The notes under the pieces: model-generated
Databases searched by the model: none
Told to the model about the DNA's origin: nothing
Seen by the model: the letters and a program-made list of their open reading frames with translations, nothing else
Source: Daphnia carinata
Taxonomy: Eukaryota > Arthropoda > Branchiopoda > Diplostraca > Daphniidae
Direction: 5' to 3'
Length of the DNA: 64,000 nt
Assembly (NCBI RefSeq): GCF_022539665.2
Contig: NC_081331.1
Location: 6,358,501 to 6,422,500 of the forward strand
Part shown: piece after piece, positions 33,858-46,100 of the stretch
Position numbering within the stretch: position 1 is the stretch's first letter
Layout of the letters: every line of letters begins with the position of its first letter
Made by a program: the position numbers and the translations under genes

Positions 33858-34161
33858 GTTTATGGTTGTACGTAATTCGCTGTACAGGGTGAATACCAAC
33901 ATACAGACTGCAAACGTTGTCGCACATCTTTTAACCTCTGTATGTAACTCCTGAAGTGGGAAAGATCGCAACATGATGGACGTGGCCATTTGTGGTCCTG
34001 TTGGCTAAGGCAATAGGATGATACGGTTGCACAATAAGACGAATACAAGAAAATAAAATCCCGTCAGAACAGCATTTTTTTCAAGCGAAAGAAAGACAAA
34101 AACAAAACTACACGAGACTAATGTTAGTAATATTGATGCTTAAGATGTAACGTAAACTTTG
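33858..34161. other. UBR4 3' flank outside the palindrome
   Basis: About 300 bp of DNA between the arm edge and the UBR4 stop, presumably 3' UTR. No canonical minus-strand AATAAA was seen. Confidence 0.4.
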
Positions 34162-37100
34162 TTAAGGTATGCCTTGGAGTAACCCTCGGATGAATTCATC
34201 AGGAGATGGAATATCCTCTAATAAACCTAGAAACAAAAAAAAACAAAAACATAACCAATGAGACAATCAGGTGAGGCAGCTACGACCCTCAGTAAAATCT
34301 TACCAGCAACATCGCAAAATTCGTCAAATGAGCCGCAAGTCAGAAAATCATTTTGATAGGCATTGAGTAGTTTGTCAGTGGCCCTCAAAACGGTTTCGTC
34401 GTTGTGACGGATATATTCGGCTACTGTTCCAGGCCAGTCGGCATCAATTTCTCCCACAGTAACGTTCTGAATCATCCAAACCATAATGATTTATAACATA
34501 AGCCCTGGAAATCCAATATTACAATTTGTACCTTCAAGACGATGTTGAAAATTCCGTTGACGATGGAAAAGAAGACGAGTGCAGGTTTATAAACACTGTA
34601 ATCAAGTATCTGTTTCTCATGACGTTGGTCGCTTCCTTTTGATTGGTGGGCACGGCAGTGTGCCGTCACCAAAAGGCGACCAAGGTAAGTTAAGCGATTC
34701 GCATTCCAGCGCTGGCAACTCTGCAAAAGCAGAGCCAAAGTCGTGTAATAGAATGCGCTATCGGATTCGACATGATTCTCCACCCATTTTTCTCCTCGGG
34801 CAGTTTCCAGAAAACCTAGTTGTTAAATATAGAATTAAAATAGAGCAACGTGGAATTAATATAGAATTAAAACGTAAAAAACATACTTTTCAAATTTTTC
34901 TCTTCGCGACTCCAGGAGCGTGTCGTATTAAGAACATATAGGGCTGCGTGAAGAAGATACGGTAAGAAATGCATGTTGGATTGCGGGCCACCGCCGCCGG
35001 ATTCGTCGCTGAAAGAGCGTTCGAGGGCAAAGCGTAAAAGAAGCAACTTAAGATCGTGACAGGTGGAGACATAACCAATGTCTCTGTGTCCAGTGCATTC
35101 TTGAAGATAAGTGTTATGGCGAGCAAGGCAAGTTGCGAAAGCTGATTCTGGAACTTGCGGGCCCCACAAAGGTAAAAGGCCGTTGCAGCGGGTGTTGGCG
35201 TTTTGCAACGCTGCTGATTCCCATTCGTCACGTGCTCTGGCCAAACGGACGGCAGCCAAATGACATTCGACGTGGACTACGTTGAAGTGGGAGACCGTAT
35301 AGTAGCCGAGAGTCTTGCGGCTTCGTCCAGAGCTAACGGACGGCGAAGAAGTAGTCGACGAAGTTGGGGCACCGCACCACAGCTGAGACTCGAGATCTTC
35401 CAACTGGCAGCGGCGACTGAAGGTGTAGATGGCCAAAACTCTCCCCGGCTGGAATCGGTAACCTTCGCGGCAAATGACACAAACGGGGCCAGGTTCCTCT
35501 CCTAATCCCATGTCGACCAACTGCTGTAGAATTGGGTTTTCTGCTTTAACTTGGCCAAGTGCGTTGGTCTTCATTCCCAGGGCACGCAGCTGATTTTCCC
35601 TCATCGCCATAGCCAAACGCTTTTTCTCTCGCTTCGTCTGTTGGCGAACTTCTTCTATGCGTTCAGCAACCTTTAAGAATTACACGAAACATTTCCTTAA
35701 TGAACGCCAAAGAGAAAATGTAATTCTGAAAAAAACTGTTCCGTACCGTAGGATGGCCACGCATGGCCTCTAGCAAATTCTCAGCAAGAGAGCCAACGTG
35801 TTCATCGGATGAAATTTGTTCCAAATGATGGAAGAGAGGAATCGAATCAACGGCTAACGCCAACTGGGTTGTAACGTGACTGTGAGCCAACCCAGTCAGA
35901 AGGCGCAAAACAAACTTCAACGATGGTTTTGCTACGAATTCTTTCCATTCGGGACTGTCTCGGGCGATGGCCGAGCGGATGGTAGGAGCATTTTGAAGGA
36001 GATAATCCAGCGCAGTGTAGACCACCTGTAAGTAAGTTAACGCATTAACGCAGGTCATTATTCGGTAAACAAAAGAAATCATTTCCAACTCAAAACATAC
36101 CTTCGAAGCTACTAAGCGATCCTTCAGAGTATTGCCTATAGCATTGTGTTCAATGCCCGATGTGAGGGCGCAGAATAATTCCAGTTTAACAGCCTGTATC
36201 ATTTAAAACAAAATTTTATCAAATAAATTAGATTAAGTACATTTTAGTGCTTCGCACCTGCTCGGTACTGTGTTCTCTGTCATACTGGTTGAAATCTAAA
36301 CTCTGCCGGAAATATTCAATAAGCACATCCATCTTGGTGTTGTTGACGAACGTCAAGAACGGAATGACACGAGTTAAATGAGTCAAAATGCTCGTGACTG
36401 TCTTGGAACCCGCCATTTGGGCCGACAACTGCAACAAAAAGTCCAAATCTTCCTTGGTACCGAAGGTCGACGAAAACAGGGCATATTGATCAACGCTCTG
36501 TGCGGAAGCTTGACATAAAATGGCTTCCATAACTTCCAAAAGTTGCTCTGTAAATGGAGGCATGTTCTGTTGAGCCTGAGGAAATACACAATGTTCATCA
36601 AAATCTGCGAAACAACGACAAAACTCTGCTATGAACCTGTAGGCAAAGCTTAAGAGCGCCAAGAAGACGTTGGACGGCATTCAGTTCCGGAGTGATCAGA
36701 AGAGAGCGGTTGGTCTGTACTTTGGTGCAGAAAGACAGAAGTTTGACTAAGGCACCAAGAAGTGGCCGACCTTCGCCCTGAATATCCCGGACGCAGCTCA
36801 ATCGCTCCAAAAGAACATCCAATCCACCACATTCTCCCATGACATTTGCCAGTTTGTAAGTCTCTTCGTCATTAGCCGGGCGCTGGCGTTTATCATCAAA
36901 CCGTTCGATAAATTCTTCCGTAGCATCGCCTAATAAGCCTCGCATCCTATACACGATCCTCATAGGCTCTGCTTCGTTATTTTCAGAAAGGAAAACCTAA
37001 ACAACCGGAAATTATTAATCAATTAAAAGTATTTGTAAAAGAAAGAGGGGCACATACTTTGCGATAGACATCTCGGACCGGCAGATCTAGACTCATAATT

Positions 37101-40100
37101 TTATTGCACACCAATAGTTCCATGCCAGTATCGTCTTCTAGAAGAGCAACCAATTCACACTGAAACAAAGATAATAAATTTAATAAACGTTAACTAAAAT
37201 TAGGGTGCAATTATTCCTTACGTCTTGGCAGATTTTGTTTTTAATGTCCCGCATCAACGGACCAAGGCCGGGCTCCGCGCTGCTGTACGGGTTACCTTGC
37301 ATTCGCCCTAATTGCACAAAATTTAGAAAATAGTCAGCATCCTTTACAGCAAATGATGTTTTTTGTTTTGTTTGTTTGTTTTCGGTACCTTGCAAGAAAT
37401 CCTCTTGTTGAGGGTCTTTGTCAAGCGACATAAGGAATTCGACATCGTCTTTCTCTTCCGGATGGATGATGGAACATAGACGTTCGACTACAAAGACAGG
37501 CGTTACGAGGTCATCGACGAGGCATTGGCGTAGAGTTTGAACGCACACAGACATAAACTGCTTCGTCTCGGCTTCAGTTCCTGTGGTCATGTCTCCAAGA
37601 AGCTGCAGTAGAAGTTCTTGTGTGTCCTCGACGAGCCGTGTACGTTGAAGGACCAAGCGACGCAAGTTCAAGTAACCGTTCAAAACGTGACCAACTAGGC
37701 GGCCTTTGTACGCTTGACGAACAGATGTCTCTTCGAGGAAAAAGGAAAGGAGCTCGACCAGCGATTTCATTGCGTGGCCCTGAGAAAGCTCCGATGATCG
37801 CCCGGCCATTTCCTGCCGAGTCAGGCCGTTGATTTCCACTTCGATCCAATCAGCCAATTTGGGTAGCAATCCACGACTGACAAGGTAGTAGCGCCAGTGT
37901 TCCTTCCGCACCAGCGACATGTAGAGACCGAAAAACTCCGCACCATAAGGACCAGCTTGACCCAACTGGGCCAGGAAGCTCGTCAGTAGGTTGACAATTT
38001 CTTGTCTCCGTTGAGGTACGCGGGCGAGGCCTTCGAGGAAGACGCAAGCCGTTTGGCGGCTGAGACGCGAGTTGGGATTAAACAACATGGACTGAAGCCA
38101 GTTGGAGCCGGACAGCTGACAAGAGACGGGTCTTTGTTGTTGATGGCGCTGTTGACACTTGTCGCGCCAACGAGCTCCGTACTTTTGCATCAAATGTAGT
38201 TGTCGTACTTGCTCCGGCCTCTTTCCAGCCACGGGCGCGTCGTAGCGCGATAAAACGCGCGATTTCCAAGCTTCGAAACTTTGCTGAGGATCACCTACAC
38301 GAAGAGAAGAAAACAAAATATTAGAAAGAAAGAAAACAGAACGAGACTGGACATTGTACCTTGAAGCCAGCGTTTCAGGTCCATGAGAACATCAACATGG
38401 CCGACCTTTGAAGATTCTTTAACATGGATTTGCACCGTCCCAGACGTACCTGCATTACATCGGACATAAACAATAAATCATTGAAATCAAATCGAATTCA
38501 AAATTCCACAATTATTACCTTGTATAAGTTCTTGAATAATGCGAAGACAAGGTAGAGTGATGACATCCATAACAGCGGGTGACTGCAGATGATGAGTTGA
38601 TTTCAAAAATAGCTGGACCACCGAGCGCAGACGTTTTTCCCAGCACGTGTCCTGGCATTGAAGGCTAGCCGCGAACAGAGCCATTTCGTGTCGAATGGAG
38701 TTGAGCAAAGCCAAACTATGGCCGGAGCGTTTCAGAACTCCGTCAACGCTCTCCATCAGTTTCTGGTTAAGGCAATCGACGGCGTCAGCGTTATTCAGCG
38801 TCAACAAGCAGAGCAGATCGCGGACTTCGCCACGCGATTGGGCCGAACCTTGCGCGATGTTAAAATGAAGCAATTCTTGAAGCAGTCCCTGTTCGAACAT
38901 GAGCCGTCGCAACAGAGGCTTCGTTGCCATTGCGCGCAAGAGAGTTAGACAGTGATCCAGAGCGGCACTGGCACATCCGTAGCAACAAGTCGCTCCAGTA
39001 GGTAGCGGTACAAATTGGCTACCATCGAATCCAACAGCCCCTTGTCCGGGACTTGAACGTCTGACAGCTTTTTGCCTCTGGCTGGCATCGTAGGCAACGA
39101 TATCGCGACGACAGGCTGCCACACGTTGAGCTATTTTGCTCAACTCTTCAAAGGTTGATTTGCACTCTGAATGATAGCGGTGGCAAATCTGTTGGATTGT
39201 TTTGTTTATCTGTCCTGCTCCAGGTCCTCCAGCATTAACAGACCCATTGCCATTAGCTGCGGCTGCATTAGATGGCCCTCCTGAATTTCCAGGTGCTCCC
39301 GACGACGATGCAGAGCTCACATCATTTCCGGCTAACACATCGATACCGGAATTTTCACCAAGCTTACTGATCAATACTTCCAATCCTTCCCTATGAACGT
39401 AAGAAAAAAGAAAAGAATATGAAAGGCCAATTCGGGTTAATAACGTTATGGGTATCTCACCTGGTGTAAGCCATTTGGCCTTGTAGTCGATCGGCCTTTT
39501 CCAGGAATCCGTTGATGGCTTGTAGCGACTTTTCCCGATCTTCCTCGCTCTCGACCGGCTCCACGGTACAGCAAGGCTTGGCGGATAACGTCAATTCGAA
39601 CTTGGCATACTTGCAGAAGCCACAAGCATTGCACAAAAATGGATCCTTTTCGTCGTAGTTGATGGAACGGCACTTGTGGCACTGGTAGACGTTCTCGCCG
39701 CAATTGGAACATACTCCAGGGTGGGCCGGGACGGAAGCCGAGCAACGCGGGCACTGCAACATCTCCGACGAGGCGCGCAAGTTTTCGTAAAAGGCGGCAA
39801 ATTCGATTTTCAAATTGCAGCAAGTGATGGGCAACGGCAAATCGACTTTAACTTCGGCCTGGCCTGGTGTTAGCGACAGTTTCTTAGCCTCGAGCCAGAT
39901 ACCTGGTCGGTTCTTGAGCTCAACGGCCGCTTGAACGGGCCGGTTGTTGTAATAGATGTTGATGGTGCGCACCATTTTCGTCCGTTTGATGTCGGTAATT
40001 CGCAGCGCAAAACGATTGACAACATGACTACCGACCAGCTTGATAATGTGTGTCGACGTCGTGAAACGGACGTCCGCTTTGAGAGTCGTCAATTTGACGG

Positions 40101-43100
40101 CCGAGAAGGGAACTTCGAGAGTGGAGCAAGCCAAACATGGATCTCTCTCCAGGTAGTAACCGTCCAAATGAACCAGACTGGCCAGCGCGTTGTACACTAC
40201 GGTATTGGGGTGGCGGACGATGAGCTGGTTCTCTTCCTTCAGTAACGCCACAGCTCGATCGACATAGCCGGGCAGCGAAGTTTCCATCCCTGGTGTTTTT
40301 ATCGTAAAATAGCCGAGTAGATCGACAAACTGCGAGGCTTTTCGGCCGTAAAGTTGAAGTCCTGACCATAAAGACCACATGAGAGCGACGAGATCTTGCT
40401 GCTGGGCCACGGACGAATGTCGGCAGAAGGAGTGGACCAGGGCGTGCGCATGCCAACGGACAGCGCTCTCGTTGCAATCCAGCAGGAAGCGGAAGATGAG
40501 GCGACTTATCAGGCGACGCTCTACGGTTCGATGTAATTGCTGGACAAAGAGGCCACAAACGCAACCTTCTGCGCCCGTACACGAACTGTCCAAGTCCCAC
40601 GGCTCTGCCGTGAGGTCGCATTCCGAAGATTTCTTAGCTATCGGTTGATTGGTGTTGGTGGCTGAGGTCACTGCGGCATTCGCGGACGACGAGGCCGACG
40701 TCTTCAATGGACAAAAAGCGTAGCGCAGTAGCTGGAGCAGCGTGCAGCACAGGCCTTCGTCAATGAAACAGACCAGCTGGACTAGGAACGACAACGTATC
40801 TCCATTTTGCTGGCAGTAGAGCTGCCAGTTGGCCGTCCGCGTCGCAGCCACGTCGAGGCACACCTTCAAGTGTTCCATGACAATCACGAGATCATCGTAA
40901 GGCAACACCAATCCATCGTGATTGCCTTCTAGGATCGCATCGAACCCGTGTTCCAACGCTAGTTTCTTGACGTCTTTGAAATGCGTCTCGATCGTCAACA
41001 GATCTCGACATTGGCGATATTTTTCCTTGGAACCGCAGTGAAACAGCAACAATTTACGCACGTGGCGTTTGACAGATGACGGGGTAGGTGCTGCAACGTA
41101 CTGACAAAGGCATTCCACCCAGCGTTGATCCAGCTGGACGTTGCTGTTTACTTTTTTGACAAGGTATGGCAGACGTAAAGCCATTTCGGTCAGCAATTGG
41201 GAAAATCCTACAGACCAAAACAAAATTTAAATTCACATTTAAATCATTGATTTTGAATTAACAAGCAATAAATTAAGTAACCTTCGAAGATGTATCCCGT
41301 ATTGCGATGCGTCAACGTTCTGGAGAAGAAAGGCGACAGGTCGAAAGCTGTGGGCACTACGGGGTGTTTGAGAAGGCCAGCTACGACGGGCGATTCATCT
41401 CCACCAGTGGCTTTCCAGTGCAGCAGAATAGCTTGCAGGAGCACGAGGCAACGTTCCATGAGGCCAGCATCCAAGAGAACTTTGGCTGCCACAGAAGCCA
41501 CAGTTGATAAAGACGTAGAAGTACCTCGACGTTGCGAATGACTGGCTTTGCCGCTTCCGCTGCTGGACTTGTGATGATGGGTCGACAAAAGAAAGCCGAA
41601 AAATTTCATGATCAACAGCTGTACTTCGTGCTGCGGTGTACGTTGTCCGGCTACTTCGATGGCCGCATCTCTTTCTAGGTCTAGTTCGCAAACAGCCTTA
41701 GCCAACGTCCGATGCAGTTCGTTCCTTTCTGTCGGGTCAGACGGCCTCAATTCAGACACCAAGATGAGCAAAACTTGCAGGAAATGAATGGACTTGACGC
41801 CGCCCTTCTTCTTCAATTCCGGAAGGTCGTCGGTGATTCTCTTCAGTAGAGCCAATCGTAATTGACGGAAGCACTCAGCAGACAAGCTGGACATTTCCCG
41901 CACTTCGTCGTCATTCGATTCCGGAGCAGAGGTGGCACCACTGGCACCTTCCAGACTCATGGCAATGGCCAGCTGCATAATATCATCTTCATCGCTGTGC
42001 GCGGCTTGGCGGCCAGGTTGAGCTGCCGCAGGTATCGATTTGCCATTGCAGCCCGTTTTCATGGTACGCTGGAGTGCGGCTTTAGCTGCGTGACTGACAC
42101 CCGCATCATCGCAAAGCAGCAGACTAATATAGTGATCCATGACAGGTGCCATCCATCGATGCGGTTCCGTTAAAGCAACCGAGAAGAGGATGTCAACGAT
42201 GGATTGAACGCAGAAATCAATCTGAGCCACGCCGAGTTGTCCAACGGGACTCAGCAGTGGATTGAGCGCGCGTTCGTGATGTAATCGCCGTCCAACAGAC
42301 AGCAAATCGCCGAGGAAATTGTCATTGGTAAATTGAATCAAGTTTTGCGGCTGGCTAGTGGCCACTGATTTCGTGATGGTCAACACATTGTAGAACGCCT
42401 CCGGATCCAGATGGATGGGAGATGTTTCGTCCATAATAGCTTTGAGATCGTTGACGACAGCCGTTAACAGTATGCGATCCTTGTAGTCGTGATAGGCGGC
42501 TCTGGTCGGATGAACATCGGCCAGCAATTGCTTGACGACGCCAGGAACGCAACTTCCGGCGCCCCAGGTCATCGTCAATATTTGCGTCGACAGACGGAGG
42601 ACGTGCTCTTTAGTGGCGGGCGAACAAGTAGGAGTGACGCTGCTTACGGGCAATGACAGAGCACCTTCAAGAAGAGCTACAGCTCCTCCGACTAACTGAT
42701 CCAGCATTAACTGGGCGGGGCTTTGCATTGCCAATTTATTGCAGGAGCCACTCGATTGCATGGTAGGGCTCTGCAGCTGGTGGCCTTGCGTTGGTGGCAA
42801 ATTGAGGGCTCCATTACTGCCGCTCGCTCCAGCCATCTGATCTTCGGCGTCTTCCGGCCAGCCAAAGACTTCCTTCGTCTTCCCGTAAACTTTAATCGAA
42901 TCGATCATGGTGACACCTAGCGGATCGCTGGAAGACCCGAAAGCGAGGACGAGTTTCTTATCCGCCTGGAGGCTTTCTTCTTTCGTTAAAGGTATGTCAT
43001 ACCAGCGATGGCGCTGCAAAACGAACGGAATGTTACGTCCAAAGATCTCGACGCAGGTAGGAGCTCGTTGAACGTCTTGCGAGCCGACGAGAATGCGAAC

Positions 43101-46100
43101 GCCTACGATGACGTTGGACGTATCGGGATTGGTGATCTCGACGGAGAAGCCCGCCTGTTTCGTGCAGGCGATGTAGAGGCCACTCGTGTTGAGCCTGTGT
43201 TTCAACTGGGCCGAGTTGTACACGTGCAACAGATCGTTGCCGCCGTACTCGACATCATTCATGGTGGTGCAACTCTCAAAGAAATCCGTCGGAAATGTCG
43301 GTGTGGCAGAGCCGGAACCTCCTTTCGTTCCATTGACGCTCTCTTTGCGAACCATCTTCGGCTGCGTGGAGGAAAGGATGGGCGGTTGCAGTGTGGGCGT
43401 CAACCAAAAGTTGGTCATTTCCGGCGACGCCATAAAGATCCTCAACGATCCATCGTCGCAAAGTAGGATGAGTGTTGTACGCTGTTCGGTTTTGTCTTGT
43501 CCGGTGTTGACCATGTGGCGGACGGCGACCAGATCAGTCACCTTCACTTTGGCCGATACCACCTTGATTTCTTCCACAAGGATTCGTTGCGGCTCCACCA
43601 TAATGACGACGGGCGTGTAGGAGCTTTGCCTCAACGTCAACAACAATCCCTAGTGAACGGAAAGCATGTTATGTAAGATCGCAATATAAACCATAACTAA
43701 AATGTTATGGAATTACCGGATGGCCTTGCACTTCAGTCCACTGGCAAAGTGGCTGGTGCGATCCAGGGGTCTGCGAAGCCGCGCTCGAACCCGTCGATGG
43801 AGTTCCCAGTTTGAGGGAGCTTCCTCCGGTTGCGGTGGCGCTGCTGCTTTTGGCCGGGATGTGGACGGAATGGAGTGGGCCCAGTTGCAGTTCGTTGCGA
43901 CTGTCTTCCGACACCGAGGCCATAAATGTTTTGCCTTGTGCATAGCTGAAGCAGAGGAGTTGGAGACAGTGGGAGTAGTAGACGGAGACACCTCCTCCTC
44001 CAGTCTGGCCGTTGCTCTCCTTCACTTCCGGATGGGTCACGTCCAGTATATTGGTTACGTAGAAAGGTCCGTGACGGGCAGAGCTCTCTTCATTGAGGGG
44101 CTTCCAATAAATGTAGCCGGACGAGGAGATGAAAAACGTAAACTGCGCTCCATCCTGACGGAACCAGAAGGAGCAATCGCGGACTTTGCCACTTGGCAGC
44201 AGGAAAAAGTACTGCGGGCTTAGGACATCCACAGACAAGTCATAAATCTTGACGAAATCGGCAGTGATCACCGCCAGCTGGGTTGGATGGCCGGGCAACC
44301 AAACGGCTTTGATTATGAAATTCCCCGTCTCCAACTGAGGGTGCAGCACTAGGTGGTCTTGGACAGAGCCACCTGACGTCAGAGTCATCACATGAACCTC
44401 CTTCAGGCCGCAAACGGCCAGCACGTCCTCGTTGGCCGGATTACTCGCCATGCTCAATACGGTAAATGGAACAGGAGCCGAGCTGAGCCGCGTCAGCGTC
44501 AACTTCTTTTTCGAAGCATCCGCTTGTTTCAACAGGGAGCTCAATTGCAACACTGTCACTTTGCCTTTCTCATGGCTCATCGCTAGATGTTGTCTACGTC
44601 CATACAACGAAGATAGGCAGCACATTGAAACCTGTTCACCAGTAAAGCAGAATATTTAATCAAATAGCAAAAGAAAAAACTTAACTCTCATTTATCTTAC
44701 CCTGCGGAGGACGTGGGCAGAGAGCAATTGGCGGATAGTCTGACCCTGATCTCCCGTGAAACTCATCCGGACGTTCTCGAAGGCGCCCTCTTGTGAACCC
44801 AAAGTCGGGATCATGAGGGATTCAGAGGCCACGATACTTTTGGGGCTCGTGGTGGAGTTGATGGAGTGTGCGACGTGCACGCTGTAGGCTCCCGACGGGC
44901 GAAAGGCGTTTGCTAGCCCGTTCGACCGACGGCAACAATGAGTTGAGAATGTCAACGATGGCAGCCGGCAGTTCGCACGACACAGTCACTTGCAACAGCT
45001 CGTTGACGTAAGGCTCCAGCTGTTTCGTCAGGTTTCGACGTCGTTCGGAGAGTTCGTCACTTGCAATCAAATCACCAAACCTAGCATCAGGGCCGTCTAA
45101 ATCGCCACGATACGGAACGTAAGCCATGGCTGCTGTTCCTCCAAAACCCAATTGCTGGAGTAGGGCTTGATCGACTGTGGTATGGGGCAGACGTCGGGCT
45201 GAAGCGCTGTCTCGTGAGCGCAATGGATTATCTTCTTCCGGCTGGGGAGGTCGACGAACCAATGCCTGACAGCTACTGTCCTCCTTGGCGCCACAATCGC
45301 AAAAGAAGCTGCCGAATTTCGCGTACGTCACATCGTGATCGCGATGACAAACTTTGGCACACACGGAGCAAACGCCGACACCGTCCACCATGCGGCAGGT
45401 ATGGCAATGATACCAATGTTGATTCATAAATTCCTTTTGCGTTATGACGAAGGTACATCTAGAAGAAAAAAGACCGCTGTACAATTTAATTATTCAAAAT
45501 GAATAGATAAGCAAATAGAACTTACAATTGGTTACAAAGGAGATCCTCATCCGATTCATCGCCATCACTTTCAACATCATCTCCAAGACCTAATTCATCC
45601 ACCCAATCTTCTACGTCTGCTGTGAGGGGGTTACCTTCGATGGATTCAAGCAATCCAGTGGCAGCTGTTTCGGCAGTTGCGTGCTCGTTGGCGGCACCTA
45701 CACCGCTGGCACTGCTAGTGCTCAGCACTCGTAGTGCGTAGAGCACGTCCGTCGTGTACTGAAGTAGACAGCAGAACGAAGCCAGTTCGGGTGGTGCATG
45801 GAGAACTCAAATCTTCCTGGTTAAGGGCCGTCCACGATTCGGTGGGCATGATTTGCTGATATCTGAGTAACCAATCCAGCGCGGCCAAAAACAAGTCGCG
45901 ATGACCCGAACCTTGGCCGACGGCAGCCAATTTGACCATGATGAGCACCAGATCGGGCGTGACATTTCCTGGACTACTCGGCGACAGGTGTTTCAACAGC
46001 AGCTTGAGAAGCGTCCGGGCAAAATTCTCCGCTTCACCTTTCCGGAATGCGAATTGCGTCAAACTCTGCAACAGGGAAATTCCATCCTGCGGGCTAGTTT

